Assembly: GCA_040954595.2 (NCBI GenBank) | Contig: CM082576.2 | Coordinates: forward strand, 9,052,001 to 9,116,000 | Direction: 5' to 3' | Source: Balanoglossus misakiensis | Lineage: Eukaryota; Hemichordata | DNA length: 64,000 nucleotides | Part shown: piece by piece, positions 27,758 to 41,100 of the stretch | Layout: every line of letters starts with the position of its first letter | How positions within the stretch are numbered: the stretch's first letter is position 1 | Position numbers and translations under genes: made by a program | The notes under the pieces: model-generated | Told to the model about the DNA's origin: nothing | Databases searched by the model: none | What the model saw: only the letters and a program-made list of their open reading frames with translations

Positions 27758-30700
27758 ATGAAGTTGAAGGCAATCGAGTCAGTTCTTCTGTTTTCCTTAT
27801 TTTGGCAAATTTATGAAGGCGAAACCGTATCTCTTTATGGGTAAGCTTTAATGTTCTAAATTTTAAATGCACAGTTTTGGCAGATGTTATTCACGTAGGC
27901 CTATGTCAGTGAACATAAATGGCTGCTATAAGTTAGTAAGAGACTTGTGGCGGCCAAGAAATTTTCTTTGTAAAACCTGGAACCTATAGATTTGGCGCGT
28001 AATACTGTGACGGGTACAGTAGTATTCCATGGCAAAAAGATCTGTGTTGACACTATTAATTCTTCATTAGTGTTTGGGCACAATCTGACACCGGCTCCTT
28101 CCTCCACAACACACCCTATATGGACTGCATTGTCCTAAATTCAAGCAATACTGCTACTGCGCATTTGGTATAGATTCTGAACGTCATCCGGGAGTCCAGT
28201 CTCAACCAAATTTACAAACATAATGATTTAAGTTTAGTAGTATTAATTTATTTGTCCCATCTTTTGCTCAAGTCAACTTTAGATTACCCTTTCTTAAATT
28301 TGTTAATGAGGGATCATCTGATGAAAATATATTGCATCATTTATTTTAAGGGATGGCGTTTGCACGATGACGTCATCAAGGGTAGTTACTTACCAGAAAT
28401 CAGTGAAAGTCAGCTACTCTCAAGGATATCACACCAACTGTGGCTTGTTTGGATGGCAAGCGTGCACTAAATACAGGTATTCTCTTTACTGTTTTCCCGC
28501 CTCTTCTTCTGACACACTAAAACTTACAAAAATTGTCACCGCTATGTACAATATATGACATAGCAAGTGATTGCCGGGCACAATCATACTAAGATGTCGA
28601 TTGATCGAACACCTATTTGCCCTTTAAGGCAAACATGAAGAAGATACGCATGTGCTTCTTACCTCACTTTATTAGAACTGCGTCACGTTTTCTCAGTTTC
28701 GGACCCCTCTGTGCCGCATTTCAGATTGAAACAAAGACCTTGGTTTTCGTTATTTTAGGGTGGCATACAAGACGGAATATGTAACCGATAGCCGCATTGA
28801 ATACTACATACAATATTTTTGCTGCGATGGTTACTTCCAAGTCGGTGACGAATGTATAGGTATTGTATTTTCAAATCTTTTAGAGATTCTATGGTGCAGA
28901 CAGAGATACACACATACACATTCAAACGCACAGACAGACAGACAGAACTCCGGGTATGACATAAGCAGGAGCTAATATGGTGACTCTATTCGAGAAGAAA
29001 GTGTGCATATTGCACCCTAAAATGGTGCGAATTTTCCTTAACACACAGATCCATGTGAAGAGCATGAAATCCTGGATCAAACGTGGCGAAGTATGTTTCT
29101 CCCGCTGGACGTCGACAAGGGCGCCAGGTGCGACAGTCCGTGGGAGGAGCAGTGGTATAGATTCAACAGCAGTGCCGGTGGGAAAATGGCGGATGTCTGT
29201 GTGCTGCCCGGATATTGCGGCACTGATTTGCCAGTGTGGATGGACGGCAAGTACATTTTCATGCCACTTGTAAGACATATGTGGTAAACAGACAAAGAAA
29301 CAAAAAGTTTAGTTTGCGGCAGCAGAATATTTTAGCCGTGTCATGTCATGTCGTGTCGTGAGAGTTGTTTTGATTCGCTGCACAAGAACCTGTATATTCC
29401 CCTTTCATTGCAGGATCACCGTTGCCAGGCGACGCCGAAATTGTCGTTCGGAGAGCTTGTGTCGCGACTGATGACGAAACCTGCTGCGGACAGTGGTGGG
29501 ATATCTCGGTCAAGAGCTGCTCAGACTTCAACGTGTATTACTTACCGGAAGTCCACTCGTGCAATATGGCATACTGTGAAGGTAGGTAAATCAACAGGTG
29601 TCTCTGACGATGTCGAACTGACAGCGGTAATAATAGCAGCCTATTACTACAGCTGACAGTTCACCTGCAACACTTGACAATGACACCTGTGGGTAAATGT
29701 ACATCCTTCTGTACTTTCCTCGCTGAATCCGGCGATATAGATTTTGGCTTCACGCAAGTGCTATGCATCCTCAATTCTTCGTGTTAAGGAATTTCATCTA
29801 GTTTACTGTACGCTATAATAAACCCACAAACATGTCGTTAAACTTGTTTCACCTAGTACCTTTTTCATCATAAGTTTTGGTGCTAGCTCCATCACACGGC
29901 TTTCTATAAATAATCATTACCATGGAAGAACGGAAACGGGACCCAAAACTGTGTTTTTGTTTGTAGTAAGTCATATCACTTGGGTGTACGTTCATAGATA
30001 AATGACGCATTGCCAGAGTGTAACATAACAGATGGTTTCGCTGAATTATGTTTACTACTATTGGTGATCTAAGCATGACTCAGTTTGTAACAGATAAGAA
30101 ACTGACGAGTGAGATTAAGGGCAGTCTTTGCAGGATTGGTCGCTTCTTTGTAACACTGCGGCTCACTTATAATGGTCGCAGGCCTCAGTAGTGTTACCAG
30201 ATCGGGTATTTCACGAAACCGTCAAGACTTTTTCACAACGGTGACACCCCTATAAACCCAAAACGAAAGTGTTTAGTAGGTTCAGATATCGTATAACTGG
30301 TCTACTGGAGAGATATGGTCCCTTATAACAGATTACCTGGGCGCTTGTACGGAGATTGGGCCTACGATCGGTTATCTTGAGACATGGCTAATGAACTGAA
30401 TTGAATGAATACCTCGTATTCCAATCTTCGAATAATCGCCAAGGTTACTGTTTAAATAATTTTTAAAAGGAATTACGAAACACCGCGTGTATAATATTCA
30501 TGTCTTGTGTAACATTATTTGTATATACAGATGTATACTTTACATGCGTATTTGTATCACATGTATTTTCTGTGTTAATATGCCGTGTACGTGTAAATGA
30601 ATACATTACTTGTTGAATTTAATGTTGGTCTCGTTCTTGTTGAAGAATGATACTTTAAGTCATTCTGTGAGCACACAGTAGGCCTAATTGACTGACGAGC

Positions 30701-30972
30701 GTTTTAATTTGAAAGAGTGCTGAAAGTGGCATATATTGGAAGCGACAACATTGTATTTAGTGAGGTGAGTAATTCTTTTCCGAAATTACCAGGCCTTTAG
30801 CTGGCACAGGCGTTACAAATCGCTATTAATATTGTGGAATTATCCACCACATTCTCATAAACTTGGAAAGCCGTTTGCTTTGCTACTGCGTCTCTGCTAT
30901 GAATACTAACAACAGAATGAATTTCTAATTGAAATATGTATTTCATTTTTTTCAGATGAGTCGACAGTCTGA
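27758..30972 (+). CDS. Secreted EMI-D8C domain protein, 230 residues, complete
   Basis: A small predicted secreted protein. Exons are 27758-27840, 28351-28476, 28759-28859, 29049-29246, 29414-29581 and 30956-30972, summing to 693 nt with phases matching at every junction. Residues 1-~22 form a signal peptide (MKLK then a VLLFSLFW core). Residues ~30-103 are an EMI domain (VTYQKSVKVSYSQ, NCGLFGWQACTKYR, YFCCDGYFQVGDECI), and ~104-225 a D8C domain (WYRFNSSAGGKM, GYCGTDLPVWMDG, ETCCGQWWD, FNVYYL, MAYC). It ends after DESTV with no transmembrane segment. The last exon holds only 17 coding bases and is the least certain part. The intron after 29246 must use a GC donor (GCAAGT). EMI and D8C both occur in uromodulin-like proteins, but here there is no ZP or EGF module. 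It lies head to head with another D8C gene. Ligand and role unknown. Confidence 0.85.
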
Positions 30973-31454
30973 CGAGATTTGCCCAAACTGATAAGTTGGT
31001 GTTAAACCGGTCAAGACGTTTTATGCGATGGAAACAGCTAATTATGTATATGAGATAACACGTTATTGTTCTGTAATCGAATCAGGCCTTGCAACCATGG
31101 AGAAAACAGACTTGTTTGCTTGCTTTTAACTGACGTGCTGTACAAAAATAGCAGATTACCCAATGGGAGTCATCGCATGAGAGTTGGGCCGCATCACACC
31201 GTCAATGACAATGTATGCATGTGGATATGAACTATCAACACGACTCGCACGTAGTCAAGATCCGGGTCCAGAGGGCATCTTTGTTTCGTGCTAAGAGAAC
31301 TATAGATTATCTCTACAAACAGAGGCGCATCAATTTATCAATGCGGTGACATGTGTGTTCAAGTATAATGTAAATCTCCGTACACGCATATCAAAAATGA
31401 CGTGGTGAAGTTATCAGTGATGGTCTTAATTTGTCTCCAAACAGCACGGTTCAT

Positions 31455-31580
31455 ATTTCCTTCCTTCCTTCCTTCCCTCCCTCCCTCGTTCCTTCCTTTC
31501 TTCATCCATTCCACCCTTCCTTCCTTCCATCCTCCCTCCCTCCCCCTCCCTTCCTTCCCTCCTCCCCCGTCCTCTTCCTC
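31455..31580. repeat. CT-rich (TTCC/CTCC) microsatellite
   Basis: A polypyrimidine tract of TTCC, CTCC and related units on the plus strand. The long frames reading Pro/Ser/Phe or Gly/Glu/Arg across it are translation artefacts of the repeat. Confidence 0.92.
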
Positions 31581-31700
31581 TGTCATTATTTCATTCTACC
31601 GTGCAACAATGATATTTGTACAAAATACCGGTATATTTTCAAATAGAAGAAACCAGCTATGTTCTCCACAACACACAATTGACGCACCTGCACACGAAAA

Positions 31701-31838
31701 TGTTATCAAGGCAAAATCTTTTATTTATAAGTACATCACAGTGATTATTTGATTAAAAAATAACAAATAGTGACAAAATAACAACTAAGAGGCTTAAAAG
31801 TTTTAAAAAGACAAGTATATTTTTCGTATATACAAATT
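31701..31838. repeat. AT-rich block shared with 13255-13340
   Basis: Contains ATAAGTACATCA and, about 80 nt on, ACAAGTATATTTTTCGTATA followed by TACAAATT (31811-31838). It is nearly the same as the block in the 3' flank of the VWD/EGF gene, in the same orientation. The spacing between the two matching segments is larger here. Confidence 0.45.
31720..31725 (-). terminator. Candidate poly(A) signal of CFAP70
   Basis: Plus-strand TTTATT, so minus-strand AATAAA, about 475 nt beyond the CFAP70 stop codon at 32200. Other signals closer to the stop are possible. Confidence 0.35.
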
Positions 31839-32199
31839 GGTTCTCCTGCAAGTCAAGACGCCATGAGAAGTACATGTGTATATGTTACAAGGTCAAAACA
31901 CAAAATGTTACATAAAATGGCATTTGGATGACATGTATACAAGGGGTGTAAGATCACAGTAAAAGTCTGTCTGACCGATGATGCTTCAAGTGTCCTGTAC
32001 ATTGTAAGACTCTTCAGAAAAAAACCCATCACATCCTCCCCACCTCTATAACTTGTATATTATCAAAAAGTCCATTGGTTTCTTCTACACCTGGCCTTTT
32101 TCCACTCGCCAGAGAATGGGGAAAGTTGGCAAAAAAGTCAACATTTTGCCATGCACTGATGCAATCATGCATTATTTTTTTCCGATGAAGTTTTTTTTC

Positions 32200-35100
32200 T
32201 TAAAACTGTGGATCACCAAAGCCTACTTCTTCCTGTACTTGGTGGATCTCAGCCAGGAGATCTTCGTCTTGGAGTCCCACCTTGAGGGCGTACTTGTAAG
32301 CCTGCTCGGACTCCAGCTGGCGATTGGTTTTCAGACAGACCAGAGAGAGGTAACCCCAGACTTCAGAGTCGGTGTTGTTGAGGATGTTCGCCTCCGAGAG
32401 AGCGTCCTCAGCTTCTCCAAGTTCACCAAGCTGCAAAATAGTTTTTAAAAGTCAGGAAACTACAAAAAAAAAAAGACATGCATAACACTCAACAGGCAAC
32501 CTTCTATAGTCTTTTGTAGAGGTCGCAAACCTTCAAGTTTCTGGAGATGAAGCGACAGTACTACATGCCTTTGTGATCACTGAATTTATTAGTGAGGGAC
32601 AATACAGCCTGTACAAATTCCACAGTTTCTACCAGAGCAACTAAGGCCTAATTTTGGTCTAATTTCTTTCACATTTGGCTTAAAAGATATAAAGATATAC
32701 TTGGCATTTTCATTGGCCACTCACAAAATGTACTAAAGGGTGAAATAGAGTATTGTGTTGCATAAACAAATCATAGCTGATATTGAGACAAGGGCCTTCA
32801 CATATATAGGTCTTACCCTATAACAGGCAATGCCAACTCCCAGCCAAGACACACAGGACGGAGATTTCTTGCAGGCCAAGAGGAATGTGTTCTTAGCATC
32901 CTCGTACTGAAACAGCCAAGAAAAGGATAAAGTTGACATTATTCTCTGTACACAATTTCTTATAGTGGAAAAGGTGTCTCATATTTGGGCACATGTTCCC
33001 TGGAAAAATTATCCTGCAAACTGTTCAAGATCATACACACAAAATACTGAATTTGGATTGATCGGAAATGCAGTAACTCATATTCAAGCAATAAAATTAT
33101 CAAAATAAAGAGACAGGGAAAATGTAGAAAAACAACAACAGAAACCCAGTTTTGTTCAGAGGCTGGATCTGGCAGACCCCACTGTCATGTGGAAATTTGG
33201 CACTTGGGATTTCAGTGAACTATTGACAGACCACAGAGGGCGCTGTTTCTCACCTTTCCTTCTTGCAGATAGATGGAAGCCAGTCGGAGATAGATGGAGT
33301 GCATCTCCCTGGCATCGGCAACAAAGGAGAGGGTTCTCTCGTAGCAGCTCTTAGCTTCCACAATGTCGCCCTCTAAGTAGCGCAGGTGACCGCTGATGGC
33401 CCAGGCATCGGGATCCTTGGTGCAAAGAAAACAAAAGAAGTCGTATTTTCATCTCAACGAACTGATAAAGAAGATCTCCACAGTCATTGCAAGAGTCATT
33501 AAACCAAAATGAAGCAGAATAGCTAGTCCATCCCAAAGAACGGTGTTATATTTCTATTTACCTGGTGGTCCAAGACAAGTGCTTCCTGCAAGTTTTCTTT
33601 GGCGTCGTCCAGTTCTTTCTTCTGCAACTTGAGTCTCGCCAAAGCTACGTGGTACGCGGCACTCGGACCTCCAGTTGGTGACAGAAGTTCATGTGACAGT
33701 GCTATCTCGCAGAACTGCAAATAAAAAAATCAGCATGACAAGCATAAGTAGAGCACATGACACTAACAATGATCGTTTTGCTTTCGATCTGCAGGGGACA
33801 TTTCAAAGTCCGGTAGCCTGCAGATAATTTCAACTTTAAAAAAAATTTTTTTAAATTTTTTTCCAACATACTTTCATAGCTTTGACTTCCAGCAGGAAAT
33901 CCACCGCGATCATGAATATGCCAGTCTCTGGGACCGGTGTGGGTTCCCTTGGAGGGATTTCTTCTTCAAACGGTGTGCCCTGCACGCTGCCCTCTGCAGG
34001 TTGGCTGGTGGGTCGGTTGCTCTGAGCGCTCTGCTTTCGGCCGTCTGGAGCTGAAAACATCACAACGACCACACAATTGGTTACTTCTATTGATAATTAC
34101 ATATTACAGGCATACCTGAGATAGCTACGTATATATACATGTATATGGACATAATGCACCAGTTTAAACCCAAGACTTTGATGAATGAAGTAACCCGCGA
34201 CACATAGCATGGCATTATTATTTGTCAACTTTGTACCAAATTAATTATTGCTTTCTCAAGCACAAGATATTTTTTCTGGGTATAAAAATGGAATAAAAAT
34301 TCTGCACACAGAGGTTAACACGAAATCTGAATGCATTTTTTTAGGGGGAGGGCAAGATTGTAAACTTGAACACTTGTGAGCACGCTACACATGTCACAGA
34401 ACAAGAAAATAGAATCAACCTCATCACTGGTAAACTTGAAGGAAAATGGCCCACAATCCCACTTGGCATTTACAAATAAAATAAACTGGCCCGCTTTCCA
34501 TGCGCAGTGGAGTAATCCTGTTGCTTCCCTGGTTTTGAGGGTTACTCCACTCCGTGTGGAATAGGGGGTGGGGGTGGGGATAGGATGGTAGATTTATTCA
34601 GCCATGCAGCCTGCTACTAGTATGGACCCTTAGGATAAACCACACCATGCCCAAGCCATGAACAACATCAGGAATAACACATACAACACCACCGGCAACT
34701 GTGTGTGTGTGAACACTGACATATACCACCCACAATAAACTAAAGACTATTATAAAATGCCATGATTTAAACACAGCGACATCTACAACACCAAGCGACA
34801 CAGAGATCAGTTACATGTCTTGAATCTGGTCTTGTGGCGAAGCCCTGAACCCCAAAAGGCATCATGGACAAACAATGAATACACATGAAGAATGTAGAAA
34901 TGGAAAAAAAAAGATTACGCTGAAGTGCCAACAAAAGTCATCACGAATAACATCAACGGACAAAACATCTACCCAAAGCTGTACATAACACTCATGTTTA
35001 GCAGACAAAATACATCATAAAAAAAACACTCAAGTTCGTTACACGCAGCAAAACTCCCCAGTTTCAGAATATTATAGCAAGACATCTGATTCAACTCGTT

Positions 35101-38100
35101 GCTACTCTGAGAAATGTTCACCAACAGACACAGACGTCCAAACTTCTCAGTTTGGGAATGGAAACAAGCAAGATGTTATTATGGTAGAAGAAAAACAGCA
35201 CCGTAACATGACCACCCTGAAATGAATGTAGATGGCTAGTAGTAGTACTGTACATTGTAAGAGTTTCACAGTCAAGTCGGAAAGGAATGTGGAAGCAGTT
35301 TTCATCAACTAATGGGCAGCCTTCAACGCAGTTTTCTTCCAACAGCTTGTTTTCTTTTCATCTGGAAACATGCATTTTACTACAATGCCAAATAATTTGA
35401 AAAAAAAACTAAACGGTTTGAAATCAAGATGGTAGTTGTTTGTTACAGAGGAAAAATGCTGAGACCCCATTATGTTCTCGTTTTGCTGTACATAAATGTT
35501 CTCAATACATGCACAGAAAAATTGGCCACCTGCTTCTTGATTCCACATTCCTTCCACAGAAATTACACCAGTCTTTTTTTCTTTCATACATGAAAGCCGC
35601 ACAGAGCCCACAGATTTGTTAAGCAACAAAATAAAAAACAAATATAAATGTGCAAAGCAGAGGCAAACATAGAATAAGATATGTTAGTTGGATTAAGACT
35701 TTTAGAGCAATGCAGCACTCTCATTGGAAGTTGTCTTGTTGAGGTTACCTTTGTCCATTTGAAGAAGTGAATGCATAGAATCTGAAGAGAAAAGCCATCT
35801 AGTTACTGAGCTATACTCCACAAATTACAAGGTGGTGTTATTATAATACACACCGATGTATTCGTCAATTGCATAAGTGCTTAATTATTTAAAAAAAAAT
35901 AATAAAGTTGATGTTGAACACAGATAGGTATGTATTAGGCTGTGTCGAAACATTGAAAGAAAAATTGTGCATTTCTTCACATGCTTAAGTCTCGTGTGTA
36001 GCTAAAATTTCATGCGTATGTCATTTTTAAGTGCTGTGCATTGTCCAGACTGCCATGCGCAGCGTGTGGTGCTGGCTGTACGGATGGGTAAACATCGGGT
36101 AGATATTCTCTCCTCCAAACACAGTTCAACCCTATGTCTATATCCCCTGCTAAACGCAGTTCAATTCTATTATTTATTCTGATTTCAACTCACCTGATTT
36201 AGATGAAACTGACAGCTTCTTCTTGTGGGCCGAGGAGACACTTCCTGGCTTCTCTTTGCCCGACTTGTGAGACTTGCCACTCTCTGATGGAGTCGCTGGA
36301 GTTTTCACCACTGAGAGGAGGGAGAAAATACATATCAGTCTTTGGCAATTTCCAAGGTGTATGAAAGCGATTGGTACAGGCCAGTTGTAGGCCGATGAAA
36401 AAAGCATGTCTCACATCACACTGATATATATACATTAACGCCACCCAGTAGTAATTATTTTACATTGTAAAACAGCAAATGTGGGTTGTCTGCCTTGCAT
36501 GACTTAACACATCAGGGACAATTATCAACACACCTTTTTCTCTTTCTGGTTCCGCATCCCCACCATCCATGGCGTTCTCTTTCTCGGTTTCCTCCGGGCC
36601 CACTGATTTCACTTTGGCCGCCGCATTGGCAACGTTTCTCTTGTTGGCCTCCTGAAAGGCAAACTCTGCCTGGATGTCGTTCTCGATGCCGTCATAAAAC
36701 AGACCTTGATAGAAGAAGGGGGGGGGGGGGGAGGGAATAACAGACATAAAATTGAATCCCACATGATATCAGTCACTGTCCAAATACAATATCCACTAGC
36801 CTTAATGATGAATATCAATGATGATAATATTTTTAAGTTCACAAAATAACCTACCCAGTAACGTCCAAGCCAGAGTGCTGTTGGGGTCAACGTTGGTCGC
36901 AGTCTCGAAGAATGTTTCGGCGACATCGTTTCTCTCTTCCATCGCACAGACGATACCGTACAACAGAAGGCCATTCACATGGTTCTGATTTATTGAGACG
37001 GTTTCCTTGAAGCACTCTTCAGCCTTGGGGAGACAAAAAAAAAAGGGGGGGGGGCAAAAACTGAAGTAAGCTGCTGATATTCAGAATATTGGTATTTCAT
37101 AACTGTATATCAATCTTATAGAATTGCCGTATTTGGATTTAATTAGCATATGCAAAATGGGCCAATCAACAGTCAATTATATATACATGTACATTAATTC
37201 ATTATTTATGTCTGAATAGTTATTATTCTTGCACACATCCCTCATCAATGTGTCAGTTGAATTGATCCGGTCATGAGTGCAACATATTACACCAGGCACA
37301 CATCTGGGAGAATTACATGTAGTCATGAACTTACTTTGGTAATGTCGTTAATCAGCAGGCAGAATGTACCATAGTCAAACCAATGGTCTGCTTCATTCCT
37401 GTTACGAGCTATCCTCTGTGAACGGTCAAAATCGAAGGAAAACAAATTAATACACACATCAAAACTGTATCCACTTTCGGAATGAATGAATGAAAGTTTC
37501 TTGTCATCAGACTGCACATTATGATATTGTCACAAAGTCTGCTGACAGAGAAACTCCTACAATACACTTATAGTATAGCCTGTGAATAATGTATGTGTAT
37601 ACGTGACACAATGTGGTAGCCATAACTTGTCCAACAATCCTAAAGAACCGCCTACCTCCTGATAGTACTTCGAAGCCGCTTCAAAGTTCTCATTGACTTC
37701 AGCCTCTCTGGCGAAGTGTTTGAGCTGAGCGCTGTCGGTCAGCGGTGGTGGTACCGGAGTTTCGTCCTCCAGGGACAAGACTTTGCTGAGCCCCGTGTGC
37801 ATCTGGTCGATAAGGAACACGTTGAGCTCGCTCAGGAATGTGTGCAGCTCTTCCTTGTCTGTGAACGTTGTCGTCTTCAGGTATTTCTCGCGGACGATTT
37901 TCACCACAGAGTGCTTCAAAGAGGATCAGTAAAATTGTTGTGAAATAACTGACAATGAAAAAATTTCGACCATGCGCGAGTTTTTGTCATCATACCCACC
38001 ATAAACATGCAGCTCTCATTTCAACCCTAATTTGGGACACAAAGAGGTTAGTACTTTTATAAATCAGAGACAAGACTCACCAATCTGCAAGACATTTTAT

Positions 38101-41100
38101 AGCATATCTTTTTTTTATCTCAGAAGGGCCATGCATATCACTTCAATCACAGTACAGAATAACGTTAACATGCAATACCATTTATGAAATGCTCCCCCAA
38201 ATTTTGAAATGTGTGCTACCAGCGTTAAACAAAACAAAACAAAACAATGACTAATTCGTTTTGCAGTTTTTCTGAGATGGAATATTCCATATCTCCACTT
38301 TCCTTTGGGAGAGCTCTCTTGAAACAAGCTCTGTCACCGTCTGGTTGCACAGAACAAGCGAACCACTTCAATCCATTTACTATCAGAACAATGCAAGGTT
38401 AATTTTTTGACTTTCTAGTTGTCGTCACAGTTCTGTTTTTGGGAGTGCGAAAAAACATCAACTCCCAAACAGCTTTTGGTTCCATGACCTCCAGATCAAC
38501 AGCATGCAACAGGCACAAGAGCATAACAGCAAAAAGAGATTTTTCACACAAGAGGCAGCACACAGCAACAGTCAGTAGAGGAACATGGAGATCACATGCA
38601 ACTTGGCCTGCATCTATCACTCCTGGAACTTTGTCATTCAAAAAGTATTTCTGCCACACTGCTTTTGCCAAGAACAAAAAGTTAATGCAAACCCCAGCAA
38701 TTCCCCCATCACCAGCAGCAAAAAAAAATCAGTGTTAAAGTTTTCCATTTTCTGAAGCAAAAACATCACTACTGAAAAAAGTTGAACACACAGCATTGAA
38801 ACGTATTATTTAATGCGTGCATTAAAATGCAGGGGGGGGGGGGGAAATGTGCATGTGAGGTGTTTTTCCGAAGAGGGGAAGAGAGCATGTGCAAAAAAAG
38901 ACGGCATTTTGAATGACAAAGTTCCAGGGTCTCTTCCGCGGTGAAAGTCCCAAAACAAACCTTGAGCTGTTCTTTGAAAGCAAAGTATTTTCCTGAAGTG
39001 TTAAGTTCATAAAGCAGTTTACGTCTTCTCTCATCGGAGGCCTCTGAGCCACTCGGCAGATCACCTTGGATCAGTTCATCTGCAAATAAACCCCTGAAAC
39101 AGACACGAGAAAGAAGTCATGAAATTGGAACAAATGGCTTGATTTTCCCCCATATGAATGTATATCAATTGGCACATTGAATGTAAATACATGTACTTAT
39201 CAAAGTTAAAATTGTACTTAAACGTAATATACTAGCAGACATTGTTTTCATTTTCTTTTCTACTGTGGGCTCACCTTTGTTAGACATTTGAGATGGCCAA
39301 CATCTGCTTTGGTTACATGCAATACTATTTCTAAAAGTAACACATGTCAGTTTCTGCCATTTGCACTGAAAATAATGACACTGACATGATCTTGTCTACA
39401 GACAAGGGCCATGTTCACTCATGCAGATATTCTCCAAAATGATATCATTCTGCAATTGATATTCTCACAAAGTCACACTGGAGCTTTTACTGAGTCAAGC
39501 ATGTCAGATTCAGTCGAATACAACCTGTTGCCTATCTGCCCAGCAGTTTCAAGCAGCATAGTTTACCTGAATTCTTCCAACACCAGATTTCCCACACTGG
39601 CCACTTGATGGTGGAAATCTTCCACTGCCTTCTGAGCACCGTTTGTCCTCCTTGCAAACAGTGGTCTTGGTGGAATCAACTCCGCAACCCTATGCAAATC
39701 ACATGAGATGAAAGTACATAAGTTTGACCAGTACATGTGTGCATGTAAATGAAGAAACAAGCCACAGCCTGATACTGACCTCTTTGCAAGAACTTCTGGC
39801 GGTCTCTTAGGTACCAGTGGTCTGTGCAGGGTGATCTCCAACATGAGATAACTCTTGGCTTCCACGTACTGCATCCCTTCCAGGTTCTGTGGAGGTGTCA
39901 CGTCCGTTTCCGATCCGGCATCGGATGTCGGCTTCAGCATGGATGATGGTTGCTGTGGAAAAATTGCAAGTGTCATTCCGCAATCAGAAAGGGAACTGGG
40001 GGTTAACAGTGTTTCATGAAACACTTTTTATGTGAAAACCCACTTCAACATATGAAATGCTTTAAAAATCTACCAAGGTTAATACTGATCCAGGAATTCC
40101 ATGGCAACCAATATGGAAACATTACCTTCTTTGCTGCCTCCTTTTCTTTTTCTTTGCCTCCTTTCTCTTCCTTAGGAGCTTTCCCTCCCTTAGCAAAGGG
40201 GGATGCATTTCTGTTCATGGCCGTTGCAACCCGCACTGCTTCTTCAGCCAGACCACCTTTACGTTTTGTCTGGAAGCGAAAATAGAAGGGGGGAAAAATC
40301 AGAATAATATTTAAAATCGATAAAGTCAAAATTATCCACAGCATACTACATGCAAAGTTGCCTATTCCCCAAAAAACTGAAACCTAGCTGCAAAGCAGAA
40401 TGGTATACATGTAAGTACATAGGACAGTCCTCCACACATGCCAAATTTCATGTCTTGACCTCTTATATATAAGGCAACAAGAGAATACAGCAATCCAAAC
40501 AAGATGTGAGTAGAATTCTAGTGGTCTCCCTTGTACAAATAAGGGCAGTAGAGGCGACCATCCTTTGATTTCAGGAAGAACTCTGGCATTCATAGAAAAA
40601 AACAAACACGTACTGCTAATAGCACTTTCCAACCCTTTCATCCCCATTTTCCTATAATGGTCTAACCACTCAACTAGTGGCAACTCAGGACCAGGACAAA
40701 TTTCGGGTGGTGAAAGGGCTGGGGAGTGAAAGAGGAAAGCAAGCAACAAATACAAAAGGTTGAATTTTAAAAAAGTACCGGTAGTTCCAGTGGTAGACCC
40801 CCCCCCCCCCCCCTCCCCCTATTTTCCACTATTAGTACAGACAATATCTTATAATACAAAACCCACTGTGGACCATTCCACTCGCCCGAAAATGGGGTAA
40901 ATGGATCAGAATATGGGTGACAAGTCAGCAAAAAGAGAGTTCTATAAAAGAACAGACAGTTCTATAAAGCACAATCAAAAACAGAGTTTAGAAAATTAGA
41001 CATTTCCAAGCAGTTCATGCTGTATTTTATCCAAGAATAAACTTCTAGCAGACACTCAAATTTCATTTGAAAAGGCTCCTTCTACCTCTGCTTGGAGTTC

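Larger units (their letters stand above)
30973..32199. other. Convergent 3' flank between the EMI-D8C gene and CFAP70
   Basis: No coding exon seen. The left part would be the 3' UTR of the EMI-D8C gene, though no clear AATAAA was found on the plus strand. The right part is the CFAP70 3' UTR. A CT-rich microsatellite and a block shared with 13255-13340 lie inside. Confidence 0.6.

Noticed and set aside
31359-31752. Pro/Ser- or Gly/Glu-rich frames on both strands
   Set aside because: Translation of the CT-rich microsatellite.
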